64,000 nucleotides of DNA from Rutpela maculata (GCA_936432065.2 OW386285.2:29009920-29073919); one strand, 5' to 3'. Counted from the first letter of the stretch, positions 34,280-45,802 are shown. Translations and numbers: made by a program. The notes: generated by a model not told the origin, from the sequence alone.

Positions 34280-34625
34280 TATAATAATTTGGATACTTCT
34301 TTAGATATTTTCACCTGCAGTGCTGTAAGCATTAAAAAATTGTGTCTAGCTTGAATATATTTTTGTTCTTTCTTGTTGACTTACGGACTATTAGAGTCAA
34401 TTTAGAGTGTACATCTTACATTCACTTTGTTTTATATATAACAAATGCATTATATTAGTTTAATTTAGTATAATTTATTAGTTTAATTCAGATATATAAA
34501 CAATATTTATATATCTTTTTGTTCATAATCTAGATAAGTATTGAATTATTTTGTATTTTCCTATTCTGTAATTGGGTTTCACTTGTTGAATAGTGTATCA
34601 AATAAATACATAAATAAATAAATTA

Positions 34626-35074
34626 TGTATATGCTGTATATGCAAATTTTTTTGACCGTGATGGATGCATTGACGCATTTAAAATGAATATAGAAAAAGT
34701 GACAACCTTTGTACTCTTTTGACCTACCTGACTTTAAAATGGATTAAGAAACCTTGAAAATGTTTTGTTTGGATGATATTTAGCGTTAATTGCAAAGAAG
34801 ATATGACCGAAATAAGGAGCGCGCCTCGTTTTAGCAAATGACGATATTGCTCATTTGGCGGTAAAATCGCACAATATTTTCAATCATAAAGAAATAATCA
34901 TAATGTTTATACTTTTTTGATATTCACGCCCATTTCTTAAGTCGTTGGACATTGTATGCATGTACGTATTTGTGTAAATATGTATAAAGATGAAAATGAC
35001 TCAAACATTGATGAAGATGAATAATTATATTAAATTTAGGTTAAATCTCTATATAGTTAATAAAATTGGAAACT
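34626..35074. other. No recognisable gene
   Basis: AT-rich stretch without motifs. Confidence 0.4.
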
Positions 35075-35610
35075 AATAATTATTGTTTTATTAATTTGCT
35101 ACACCCTAACATGAAAACCCGATCCAAATTCGTAATGAGCACACCCAAAGTCATAAATAATATTAGTTTCATTAATAAATTTCCAGAACTTCCTTATACT
35201 TATTTCTTAAATTTAGGGGTGGTTTTCACCCTCTTAAGTGTAAGAGCAATTATTTTTCTTATTAGCGGATGAGTTTTACGTTTCAAAATTTAACAATCTG
35301 CTAAGAACGTCCTAATTTCTCAAAATAAACAAAGAATAATTTAATTAGTTCATCCATATTGCTCCTTTTATAGCGGCCATATTGATAAAATTTTTAATTT
35401 CTGACTTCACAATAATTGTGATCAGCGACAAGAACATAAATAATATAAGTTTTATTAATTTATTCGCAGTACTTTGCTAATTATTGGGGGTGATTTTCAC
35501 CGGTTGGGGGTAAAAGCACATCTATTCCTTTTTAATATTTGAAGTTGACACCTTAAAGTTTAAGAACCTGCAAAAAAAAATCCAAGCCGCTATAGAATTA
35601 ATTCGAAGTT
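35075..35610. repeat. Diverged tandem repeat, about 280-bp period x 2
   Basis: 35090-35345 and 35370-35610 share 'cataaataatat-agttt-at', 'ggggtg-ttttcacc', 'gtaa-agca', 'aatttaa-aa-ctgc' and neighbouring words at a spacing of about 280 bp. This is a common style of insect repeat; no protein. Confidence 0.65.
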
Positions 35611-36138
35611 TAGGTACTTTTTGACACCAAATAATTGTCCTAAAAGAACAATGAAAGTAGATATATTGCATCGAACGGCAAACAGTACGATTTAAGTAAA
35701 GTAAAAAAAATCAGGTTCAAGAAGTCTGCCTTTTATACTGGACTGTCCAAATTATCTACAATTTCTTTCTATAATTAACTAATTTTGAGAAAATCAACTT
35801 GAATTAGGTCAAAAAAAGGCAGAAAAGTTTCAACTTTGAAATTAAATTACTGACAACGAACCCATCGGAAATTTTATCATACCCCCTGCGAGGTCTGTCT
35901 CGATCGATAGTGAGAAATTAAAACACTTAAGGCTACGTGTCCAAGCCTCGCTGCTAGAGGTGTAGGTCGCGGTAGCAACATCGATGCCATCTATTTGTAG
36001 AACAAGCCAGTATATTTAAATGTGGCCGCGCATACCGCATACCAACAGTTCATCCTCTCTTTTTATATCGAGGTATAGGGCGATGTCGCGTTCGATAAAA
36101 GAAGTTTGTTTTTACATCGCTGTATAACGAAAGGCATC
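35611..36138. other. No recognisable gene; GC-richer patch 35880-36130
   Basis: The patch with 'cgatcgatagtgag', 'gctgctagaggtgtaggtcg' and 'atcgaggtataggg' is not AT-rich like its flanks, but I see no motif in it. Confidence 0.35.
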
Positions 36139-36139
36139 G

Positions 36140-38760
36140 TGGTAGCTTAGATTAGATTAGATTAAATTTGAAAAAGGAGCTGGCTGATTGACCTTGACCA
36201 CCGCGACTCTTATGGATCTATTATGGCACTACTTGTCTAATTTTTTTTAAAGCTCCGTATCCAGCTTTGTTTCTTTTATCAGACTCCATAGCCTTGATAT
36301 AGCTATCTGCCCTTGGTTTCTCTTCGCCAAGTAGTTGGAACCTTAGTCTGGCTAGGCCTTCGCAATGGCGAGGTCCATTAGACTCATATGTATATTAACC
36401 CAAGGAACAATTTTGGTTTCTTAAATATATACAAGGGTGCTATAAAACTATTTATAAAATGCCTTGAAAAATCTATTTTGCTGTAACAATATCCTTAATA
36501 CCATCATAAAGCCACTTGTAGACTAAAAGGGCCCACTCTTGCCGCTCTTGAAAACCTTGTTAGGGCCGTTTTAAAACCTTTCTTAAAATCTATTTTAAAG
36601 CTGTCAGAAGCTTTTTATTAACTTCCTGCATTTGTAGAAAACACCTAGAAGGCTACCTGAAAACTGGTTTTTAAAACTCTTATAAGTCTATATTAGAACT
36701 GAGAAGCTATAAGAATGTCCACGAAGGAATCCAAATAATTTTATTATTGCATTTATTTTTTCTAAACTGATTTAAGCAAACACACCATCAGACTTATTGA
36801 AGATAAAATGGAATTTGAAATTTATAAAGCGTAGAGTGGCAGTATAACCTCTCTAAGGACGATTTAAAAGGTAATAAAAAGACATCAGGTATGACAAAAA
36901 AATTAAAACCAACGGCAGTTTATCGTTAAAACTACAAAAGAAAGGCCCAAAAAACAAAGGCGTCTCAGAAATAATAATGATTTTAATATTCATACAAAAT
37001 TTGCATAGACATGTAATCAGCAAATTTAAAAAAGTAGGCTGCTTCTCGGTTCCCACGGTAATCTTCAATCGTTTCTTGTAATTCTACCTTAATTTGCTAA
37101 AGAAAAAGTGATAATTATTAATAATTATAATTGTGAGATTGACCATGAATATTTTTATATAACAAGAAAAGCATGGCCTGCCAACTAAAAACTTAATTGT
37201 AATTTTACAGTCCTCTCATTAAACTATATATTATAATAATGGTAATGACCTAGAACATTCACTCTAAATGAAGTCCTTTTAGTCACCTTGTATACTATCA
37301 CAAATAATTCCCTCCTTACATAAATGCAAATGCACTTGACGAAGATCACATGGACTTGATAAAAACTGTATTAAAACGTTTGAAATTTAAAAGAACCGCC
37401 TCCAAGAGGAACCGCGTTGACATTTGATACAAAAAATTTAAAACTTAACCTCAAAATAACTTCTTCCATAAAAGACATAATTACACATCAGTAAGTCGTG
37501 AAATGCTTTTAATTAACACACACACATATGCACCAACGACACTTCAGGCAAACAAATTGTTTATTATTTTTTGTAATGAATGTTTTATTGAGGTTTTAGA
37601 AAGTGTTTTATAGAATTAAAATTTGCCTTTTAGATTTAGAGAGGCCTTTTTTTCTTCATAACGGTTGCATCACAACATTTGTCAAGGATGTTTTAAGAGC
37701 CTAGTTTTGTAATGGCCTTTAATAAGTACTAATAGGCATTGAAAATGTCTAGTTTTAAAAAGGATTTAAAATGCATTTATTGCAAATATGTTAAAACCAT
37801 AAGAATAATTTAAAGCCTCTTTAAATCTAAATGGAATGTAAGACGTTCATAAAACTAACTAGCTTTATGGAGAGTTTTATGTAGGTATGATAAACCCATT
37901 ACAAATACATATTATCCTAGAAGCAAATTAGCTTTATAATTAGGTCTTACAGAATGCTTTAAAACTTACCATATTGGAGCAAGTATACTTGAAGCCCATA
38001 AGGCCTTAACTAGAACATCAATAAAGCACAAGACTATTTCCTAACCCTGACAAACCTTTTTTAAAACCTCCTCAAGTCCAAATGACTTTTAAATTGTTCC
38101 TTGGGAAGCCTACGATGTCCAGTTAGAAGACCTACTATTATCCTAATAGCCTTTCTATTTTGGTGTAGTAGGTCTTCCGTGAATTTGGCCGATCGTTCTT
38201 TAATGAACTTTTTGGCCTGTTTCTGTTGTGGGAAATTCTTCCGTCACTCTACAGATTTATTTTGTACCCATTCATTAATGGATGTTGGTATGCGTGTCTT
38301 AGACACACCGCAAAAGAGTTCGGGTCCCACTAGGGTCTTAGATGCGCCCCCGGGCCAATTCATCAGCATTCTTGTTTCCCCTGTGTCTCTCTCGTGTCCT
38401 GGTACCCATGCCACGTTCACTTTATTCTGACTTCCTAGGTCTGTAAGGGCATTTATACAATCCCATACTAGTCTTGAATCGACCTGCATGGAATCGAGTG
38501 CCTTTAGCGCCGCTTAACTGTCGAAAGGAATGGCAATTGACTGGTTTTCAGTTCCTTGCCTTAGCTAGCTTACTCCTAGTTGGTTCACTCAAACCACGTG
38601 GTATCCTTCCACGACTGCACGCTTCCCAAGCTTCTAACACTGAGGCGATAAACTTCTCTGGTATGTCCACCCATCAACGTCGCATCGATGTAGCGATGTA
38701 TCGATTGCGACCTCCACCGCGATGTATCTTTGGCATCTCCATAACCTTACCGGCTTTATG
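36140..38760 (-). pseudogene. LINE ORF2 C-terminal fragment (RNase H type), split by a TIR element
   Basis: Minus strand. 38489-38244 is open: QVDSRLVWDCINALTDLG, NVAWVPGHERDTG and ELFCGVSKTRIP belong to an RNase H domain and its following linker. Then QAKKFIKERSAKF and RIIVGLLTGHRRL reach 38106, where the frame is cut by the element at 36399-38105. It resumes at 36398 as NIHMSLMDL..., then CEGLARLRFQLLGEE and KKIRQVVP and two stops near 36210. The 3' UTR ends in a TAATCTAATCTAATCT-like repeat at about 36140 (on the plus strand, 'agattagattagatta'). Its own RT is missing (5' truncation near 38760). The Cys/His knuckle has partly decayed. Confidence 0.85.
36399..38105. mobile_element. 1.7-kb TIR element with subterminal repeats (CCCAAGGAACAATTT ends)
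   Basis: Both ends carry CCCAAGGAACAATTT in inverted orientation, with a 2-bp AA duplication at the flanks (36397-36398 and 38106-38107). Removing the element and one AA restores the surrounding LINE frame. The interior has many TTTTAAAA, AAAACC and AGGCCTT words in both outer thirds and no credible transposase (a 71-codon frame at 36853-37068 minus lacks motifs). A 2-bp target site with these ends does not match a superfamily I can name. Confidence 0.85.
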
Positions 38761-39694
38761 AAGAAATAAGTCAGAAAAATGTTCACCAGCTCCCTGACTA
38801 GAAAAAATGAATAAAATATGATTCTTCTGTTTTTAACTGTAGCATTGAAAAGTAATTATTTCGTTTATCTGAAATGTGACACTTTAATATTTAATAATTC
38901 AGAAATTTATCATTAAATTTTGTTACTGAAGTGTGTTTATTGTCCAAGCACACCGGTCGATAATATTTCAATTTATTATTCACCTCTTTCTGTATAATTT
39001 AACCTTCATCATTATTTAGCCATCGTAATAAATTATGGAGATTTTAATCTATCCAATCAAATTTATCGTATTAGCTCTTACACTAAACGCTATCATTAGT
39101 TAATCAATAGAATGATCATTATCATTTTATTATACATTTTGTTAATTTTATATTAAATCAGCAAATCACAAACTTATATATACAAACATCTACATCGCAT
39201 TAAAGAAAATCCTTAGTTTTTTCTGCCGCCGATCGATGTCACTGCGAGAAAACCAGTGGGATCTGGTAACATGCCTCAAGTTTTTGAAAATTCGGAATGA
39301 TAGAAAATATGTAATAATATAATATTGTAGTATCTAGTCTAGTGATTATTTTTTATATTAGTATAAATCTCTAATTTCAAATGGAATGTATGAAAATCAT
39401 TATTTCTTCAATAATAATAAAAAATAATAATTAAAATTCCAGCGGTGGCTAGAAAATATATTTTATGGGTTTGACATATTTTTCTAAATATCATGTCTAA
39501 TATTTTGATTATAAAATAATAATTATAAGTCGGCGTTGGACGTGGCGTGGACTGCGAATTAGATTAACATATTGCTCGAATATGGAAAAATTCACTTTTA
39601 TATGATGTACTGAGGTTATATAGTGTTATTAAGAATACATTACTAACATTTTTTTCTAAAATTATAAAAAAATGTAGTCTATATAAAACATGGC
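38761..39694. other. No recognisable gene
   Basis: AT-rich; nothing supported. Confidence 0.4.
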
Positions 39695-39765
39695 AGCTCT
39701 TGCCAGGGCCGCAGCCAGGGGGGAGCCGTAGGGCCGGGCCCCCCCAAGCCGTCCTCCATGAACCA
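39695..39765. mobile_element. Loose GC-rich transposon end
   Basis: 'gccagggccgcagccagggg' followed by a GGGCCGGGCCCCCCC run has the look of the GC-rich termini of some insect DNA transposons. No partner is visible. Confidence 0.35.
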
Positions 39766-40094
39766 AAAATAAAGACGCATAATCTCTATCAGTACAAACC
39801 ACTATTCAAACTATCCCTTGAAATAAATATTTTGCAATTAATTTCAATAATATCTAGTAGAGGAATCTATACACATCCGTTTACAATAATTTTCTGAAAA
39901 GTTTTCTTCATCCTCTGGAGAGGCCGGTTCTTATCGTAGATATCTGCAGTCGGAAAGGCCAGAAAACAACTTCCACTCGTTTCGTAATAGTCTTTTTGAA
40001 AATACCTTAATTATATTGTTAGGTCAAATTCATGTATTACTTATTTTTGATATTTCGTACATTTTTAGTATTTAAGCCTTACTCTAAAATTGTG

Positions 40095-40530
40095 TTACAT
40101 GTTCTACCCCCAGAGACATTTAGGGAATTTCCCCTAAGTCCATAAAAAGCGACAGAAAGCTAAGTTAGTTGGAGAGTCAGTTTGACAATCGGCCCAGACC
40201 TGGCGCGCAGTGTCAGATCCTGGAAGGTGTAGAGAGCCTACTAGAAAGTGACCGATTAATTGGGAATATTCTGGAGCCCTCATCTTTGGATATATAAATG
40301 CATGAAAAAGCCGGGAGAGAACAGTTGAGTACAGTTCAATGAGCAGAGTAGTTCAGTTTAGATAGCGAGTCAAAAGTAAGCAAAGTGATCAAGTGACTGA
40401 AGTAGTGAATTATACCGCTCAGTGTTATATTAGTAAAGTAATTATTTGTTGTAATTACCACGTAAGTCAATAAATTAGTATTTAGTGTTACCCTGGTAAT
40501 ATAATTTTCCAGATCCACGATACAGGGTGT
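40095..40530 (+). other. Possible solo LTR or promoter segment
   Basis: A block with LTR-like order. It begins TGTTACATG and has a TATA box 'tatataaatgcatg' at about 40290. An initiator-like 'gagaacagttgagtacagtt' follows about 30 bp downstream. An 'aataaa' signal is at about 40470, and the block ends near 'cacgataca'. No flanking duplication was found. A decayed solo LTR fits best; a host promoter cannot be excluded. Confidence 0.35.
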
Positions 40531-41083
40531 TTACAAAAGGTGTAAACACGTGACAATAGCAATAAAACATGACAGTTTGTATTACTTCTGATAGTCACCG
40601 TGTATGATGGATATGGTCCAATCTCAATAGGAAGTATTCTACAATATTATTTTATATATTCTCCAAATTTGATAATAATACAGAAACTTTAGCATTTCAC
40701 TTCGGAAAAATTTATAGTGAGCTATAAATTGGTGTACACGTACCTTTCAGCTTCCCAAACAATCTGTGAAAGGTCCAAAGATTCCGGTGTATGCTTAACT
40801 TTTGACAGCGGAAAAAACGACCCAAAGAAGTACCTTTTCTCGTTTTTTTGCCAATATCTTCGTTCCCATCGATCCTACGGCTACGAAATGTACTTATATA
40901 AAAGAGAGAACGGAAAATTCTCTATAAAAGGTGATATAAAGTTTATTGATAACACTAATGGTTTTTGCGTAATCGGGCATTGAAACTCCGGTAAAAATTT
41001 TGTATGGATATTTTAGTGCATGTAATGATCAAAATACAGTTTTCTGTGCGTTATCTTCTAATTTTTACATTTTTTATAGGAAT

Positions 41084-41511
41084 TTAGGTACGTAAAATGG
41101 TTATCTTCATTTTACCACTGGACTGGTGGAGAATATCAGGATTCGGAATCATCAATAGAGGTTGTTTCTGGATCGTCGATGTCAATCTTTTTTCGAGATT
41201 ATGGTCTTCGATTGGGGCAGCATTCAGGCAAGATGTCCCATGACAGTTGCCACAAACTGCTGAACATTGCAGTCCAAACAAATCATGTTTAAAAGACAAT
41301 CCGGGGCAGGAGGTTGCGAGGTTTTTATTGGCTCCAATAAGCTGTTTTTGAATACCCACCCCCAGTCTTGAAGGTTCAGCTCATTTCCTAACCACTTCTG
41401 CACCTGATAGTAGATACGATATAGGTGCTCTTTAGGCACATCGACTGTGGGGGGTAACATACTCAACTGGCAAGACACATAATTCCTGGCAAAACCAGGA
41501 ATTCCTGGCAA
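41084..41511 (-). pseudogene. CXC-domain transposon protein remnant (second copy)
   Basis: Minus strand. 41511-41224 is open: MLPPTVDVPKEHLYRIYYQV, QKWLGNELNLQDWGW and PPAPDCLLNMICLDC, a good match to the LPP...HH-RVYYQVQ-WLGN...DWGW...PAPD-LLNMI-C order. A frameshift with loss of the first cysteine cluster follows. Then LQCSAVCGNCHGTSCLNAA is the second half of the Tesmin/TSO1-like CXC motif, and a tail ends at 41084. The same domain is seen at 22645-23010, but that element's ends differ. The function in the parent element is not known to me. Confidence 0.75.
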
Positions 41512-41682
41512 TTTGGAAACTCTGATTCAGACTCGCGTCTAGAGACAGGCTATCACTTTGATCCCGTATCATGCCGAGTCATGCCAATTAATACCGCATT
41601 GTGTGTTGCGTATATTAACCTTCCCATCCATGAGTAGTTATTTATTATTTATTAAAAAGAAGTTAAATTGAATATCAAAAAC

Positions 41683-41684
41683 AT

Positions 41685-41771
<87 letters not shown>

Positions 41772-42600
41772 TTCATTCATTCATTCATTCATTCATTCAT
41801 TCATTCATTCATTCATTCATTCATTCATTCATTCATTCATTCATTCATTCATTCATTCATTCATTCATTCATTCATTCATTCATTCATTCATTCATTCAT
41901 TCATTCATTCATTCATTCATTCATTCATTCATTCATTCATTCATTCATTCATTCATTCATTCATTCATTCATTCATTCATTCATTCATTCATTCATTCAT
42001 TCATTCATTCATTCATTCATTCATTCATTCATTCATTCATTCATTCATTCATTCATTCATTCATTCATTCATTCATTCATTCATTCATTCATTCATTCAT
42101 TCATTCATTCATTCATTCATTCATTCATTCATTCATTCATTCATTCATTCATTCATTCATTCATTCATTCATTCATTCATTCATTCATTCATTCATTCAT
42201 TCATTCATTCATTCATTCATTCATTCATTCATTCATTCATTCATTCATTCATTCATTCATTCATTCATTCATTCATTCATTCATTCATTCATTCATTCAT
42301 TCATTCATTCATTCATTCATTCATTCATTCATTCATTCATTCATTCATTCATTCATTCATTCATTCATTCATTCATTCATTCATTCATTCATTCATTCAT
42401 TCATTCATTCATTCATTCATTCATTCATTCATTCATTCATTCATTCATTCATTCATTCATTCATTCATTCATTCATTCATTCATTCATTCATTCATTCAT
42501 TCATTCATTCATTCATTCATTCATTCATTCATTCATTCATTCATTCATTCATTCATTCATTCATTCATTCATTCATTTATTTATTTATTTATTTATTTAT
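41683..42600. repeat. Composite tetranucleotide array: ATTT x22, ATTC x201, ATTT x6
   Basis: 41683-41770 is pure ATTT, 41771-42574 is 804 bases of uninterrupted ATTC, and 42575-42600 is again ATTT. A 344-codon frame of repeated FIHS is an artefact. The mirrored ATTT borders suggest one T-to-C change spreading by slippage within an older ATTT tail. Confidence 0.98.
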
Positions 42601-42949
42601 TGGCTTGGTAAACCAACGACGTCTAGGTATCCGATAAAAGGAGGGATTGCTAATTGCCGACACACAGTCCGATGTCATAAAGAGCATATAGGTACATATT
42701 GAAATGTTTTATGTTGTTTTGTGGAGGAAAAGGCGGGGGGACACCCCCGCACCCTCCTTTTTTTTGTCTGCGACTCTAATTCTGCCTGCAGCGCTGACAA
42801 TTCATATTAACAATTAAATAACACAATAAAAATCAAAAATTAACCTAAACAAATCACATAAGAGAATGAAATTATTAAAGGAAAAATAGAGAAAAAAATA
42901 TTACCTATTTTTGCCGTGAAAAAATACATTGAGTGGTACAAAATAAAAA

Positions 42950-43015
42950 AAAATGATAGGTTCAGAAAGCGAACCCAGGACTTTCAGCATGCTAAGCTCC
43001 AGCTCAACATGATTT
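42950..43015 (-). mobile_element. tRNA-Ala-like relic (SINE fragment)
   Basis: The reverse complement contains 'gagcttagcatgc', like an AGC anticodon arm, followed by 'gtcctgggttcgc', like a B box, at tRNA-like spacing. The D arm and acceptor stem are absent. It is probably the remnant of a tRNA-derived SINE. Confidence 0.35.
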
Positions 43016-43522
43016 TATTTAGAATTTTTTCAATATTACATGTCGCATCAGATCCCAGTCTCGGAGCCAGCCAGACAACCACAGCGAACATCGCCGAGGT
43101 GGGTGTGGGGCTTGGCGAGTTAGGTCTGATTTGGCTTAAGAATAATTGTAATGTTAGCAACACCTGTCTAATTAAGAAATAAACACTATAGATGACTAAA
43201 CTCACTTTACGAAATTTTTGGTTGCTGATACGGGAAAACAGAACCGAACGAATAAACCAGTTCGAGCAAATGACGACCTTGCAGTCTGACCGTCGGCAAG
43301 GAAGGTAGGGTCAAATAGGTTTGTGGTTCAAAAAGTTATGATTTCGATGAATTTTCGGCCTAGAGGGGGCATACTAAGCGAGTACCTTACCTATGCGTCT
43401 AACCATCCCACTGCAAACAAACCATAGGAAAAGGATTTAGAAGTAAATCTTCGATGTGTCAAAGAAGAGCGCCAACGAAATCGTTTCGGCATGAATCGGG
43501 TTCAAAGTGATAACCTGTCTCT
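43016..43522. other. No recognisable gene
   Basis: Mixed composition; short frames on both strands without motifs. Confidence 0.35.
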
Positions 43523-45001
43523 ATGGGTCGCGTGCGCCGACGTCACAGATTTTGAGACCTCAGGAAAAACAAATAGCTGTCATTGAGAAATCCGCCGATT
43601 AAACGTGTTCCTTTAAAGTGAATTTTGCAGTGTTTGTGCCATTTAAGAACTTATTGTTGGATTATTCAACATCTACAACTATTCTTAATACTGTTATATA
43701 AACAATTTTGTTCGTCAGGATGACGGTTAGTTCGTATTTTGCAGAATTGTCTCCTGATGTAGAGGTTAGGTATACGGCTGCCATCGAACTAAATCCTTAT
43801 ATTTTGAGAAAAAAATACTTTAGTACAAATATTGATGTATTTCCAAATGTTACACATAGGGATGTTGCAAATTACTTGCTTTTTGAAAGAATTACGTAGA
43901 CAGAAGGACAAATTCAAAGCATTGAGAAGTCTTGAAGTTGTTTGTGGTTAGGTGAAAGAAGTACTCTGCAAGAAATTTGCAGGATAAAAGCTTGTTACAA
44001 CGGTAAGAATTAGTTATCAACAATTTTTTTCATATATGCTTGCCTAATTAAATGTTGTTTTATAAATAATTACTAATGCAGAAATTAATTTTTCAGGATA
44101 TGAACTCTTAGGCATCATGAATAAAAACCATTGACTCCTTGGATTATTGCAGATTCAGATGGTTCCTTAATGCTCACTAGGATTGTGTTGCCAGTCTAGA
44201 CAAAACATGTTCACCACTTAACAGAAAATCTTTCCTTTTAGTTTTTTAGCAATGAACATGGCTATGGTTGGAGATTAACCGTTTTAAATTTTGTGAAAGA
44301 GACACTTTATAAAGTAAACAATGAAAGACTGACGTACCTACTGTAAACTGTTTGAAGTATGTAATAAGATGTACACAATTTCTTCCAGCGGTTAACCCCT
44401 CGTCTATACCTTATATATCTATAGATTGGACTACGCACACCGTTGTAATTTTTGTAAATTTTTTATTATAATATATTATATAAAATGTTTAACATGTATT
44501 TTACTATTTTATGTAGGTCAATTGTTAATTATGACTTGTACTCTCTTGAATATACTCTCCCTCCGTGCAGTTCATGCTTCGCTCAACTAAAATTTAAATA
44601 AGAAATAGTTATTAAAAATAGAGACAAACCAATATAAAATGTTAATTTTCTTTGCCATGGATTGTTTATTGCTTGTTTGAGCAGCAGTTATTACTATCAC
44701 AATCATTCTTATGCATTAACTTAAAGCATTTCTTTTAAATGCCTGGAATTGTTTAACCTAACCCCTTCTGGCTGTAAATCGACGTTATTTTACAAAAACT
44801 GATGTTGTCTCGGATTGCCACACTTCCACAATTAATAATACAATAAAAACTAGCCATTTTGTACGATATAATATCGATAAAAATTCTAGGATTACGAAAA
44901 ATTTAATTCTGAGGTTCAGTCAGTCGCCAATTGACAGCTAATGACAGCGGTTTGTTTTTCCTAAGGTCTGGGACCTGTGACGTCACGCGCACGCGACCCA
45001 T
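43523..45001. mobile_element. 1.48-kb TIR element carrying a SWIM-type gene remnant
   Basis: The left end ATGGGTCGCGTGCGC (43523) and the right end GCGCACGCGACCCAT (ending 45001) are inverted. Similarity continues inward with gaps through GACGTCAC, 'aggaaaaacaaa' and GCTGTCATT, about 65 bp. The interior holds the pseudogene at 43708-44215, then AT-rich noncoding sequence. No clear target duplication. Confidence 0.8.
43708..44215 (+). pseudogene. Transposon-encoded protein N-terminal region with SWIM-type zinc finger remnant
   Basis: The ORF at 43708-43899 has SYFAELSPDVEVRYTAAIEL and NVTHRDVANYLLFE. After a frameshift come KDKFKALRSLEVVCG, a stop where W is expected, then VKEVLCKKFAG. An ideal donor-like GTAAG at 44003 and an acceptor TTTCAG ending at 44097 suggest a 95-bp intron. 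Beyond it, PLTPWIIADSDGSL and, in another frame, DCVASLDKTCSPL follow, the CxC...C-H layout of a SWIM finger with the first Cys and the His lost. This order is that of N-terminal parts of repeated insect proteins that often also carry YqaJ-like nucleases. No nuclease is seen here. Confidence 0.7.
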
Positions 45002-45432
45002 GCGCTAGTCATCAGCACACCCCACCAGAAAAAACAGTAAAGCAGGTATAAACCCATCATCGACGTCAGAGGGGAAGGCGCAGCTGCTATTTGCAACCAC
45101 AAAACTTAATCTGATGTTTCACGCCTTTTTCCGTGGAAATGACTAGTTCTATCGATAAACTTTATATCACGTTTTTTTGTAGAGAATTTTCCATTCTTTC
45201 TTTTATATAAGTACATTTCGTAGCCACAGGATCGATGAGAACGAAGATATTGGCAAAAAAACGAGAAAAGGTACTTCTTTGGGCTGTTTTTCCGCTGTCA
45301 AAAGTTAAGCATACACCGGAATCTTTGGGACTTTTCACAAATTGTTTAGGAAGCTGAAAGGTACGTGTACACCAATGTATAGCTCACTATAAATTTTTCC
45401 GAAGATGAGCGCATTTTTAGTCTAAAGTTCCT

Positions 45433-45802
45433 GGATTATAATGATAATAATGGTAATGATTTATTAACCATGTCGATACAGTACAATATATATATGGCAA
45501 GTTAAAAATAAGGATAATTTGTATATTACACTACTTATAAAAACACTCTACAAATATGTTTAATTGCTTTTTTTGTATTTGTAATAATTTTTAATATTTT
45601 TTATTTCTATTGTAAAAAGAAGTTGTTGGTTCTAATAAGTATATGGTAGTAGGTAATCAAAATGGAAAAGTAACGATTATTTTTCGGGTCCTACTGAGTA
45701 ACGATAACAAATAACGAATAGTTACTACCCCTCCATCATTGGTTTGTAGTTATATACAGTAGTTTGAAGTCCATGCTAAATTATAGATCTCTAGCCACAA
45801 AG
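45433..45802. other. No recognisable gene
   Basis: AT-rich, nothing supported. Confidence 0.4.

Larger units (their letters stand above)
30225..34625 (+). pseudogene. Internally deleted LINE: PHD-finger ORF1 joined to ORF2 C-terminus, split by two insertions
   Basis: Pieces in order. (1) 30405-30692: RCGSCNNSV, SISCSGPCKKQHHLSCIGAS and KWRCDPC, a PHD-type zinc finger (Cys4-His-Cys3 spacing) as in ORF1 of some Jockey/CR1-like LINEs. (2) 31571-31935: SKLSEMAGG, LYASVLRNT and KVKHIKDGGLIVSC, with KLAQEKLSSSYEIREIRAV, the gag-like end of ORF1. (3) From about 31938, LENRRHRSQLIFLYKILRG and FNFQIPRAASRHNNLFYLPF, the ORF2 C-terminus. It is interrupted at 32147 and resumes at 34282 as NNLDTSLDIF before a stop near 34345. 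The 3' UTR ends at about 34622 in an AATAAATACATAAATAAAT tail. The join of (2) and (3) implies loss of nearly all of ORF2. Confidence 0.8.
40690..45432. mobile_element. 4.7-kb structure bounded by about 290-bp inverted arms
   Basis: The left arm 40697-40985 and the right arm 45125-45425 are inverted copies. Landmarks read 'aaaatttatagtgagctata', 'gtgtacacgtacctttcagc', 'atgcttaacttttgacagcg', 'tcgatcctacggctacg' and 'gatataaagtttat'. Between them lie a CXC-domain remnant, the ATTC array, a tRNA-like relic and the 43523-45001 element. It may be one large transposon enlarged by insertions, or two oppositely oriented copies of a short repeat. Confidence 0.65.

Noticed and set aside
41668..42702. 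344-codon open frame of repeated FIHS
   Set aside because: It is the translation of a pure ATTC/ATTT microsatellite and ends soon after it; not a gene.
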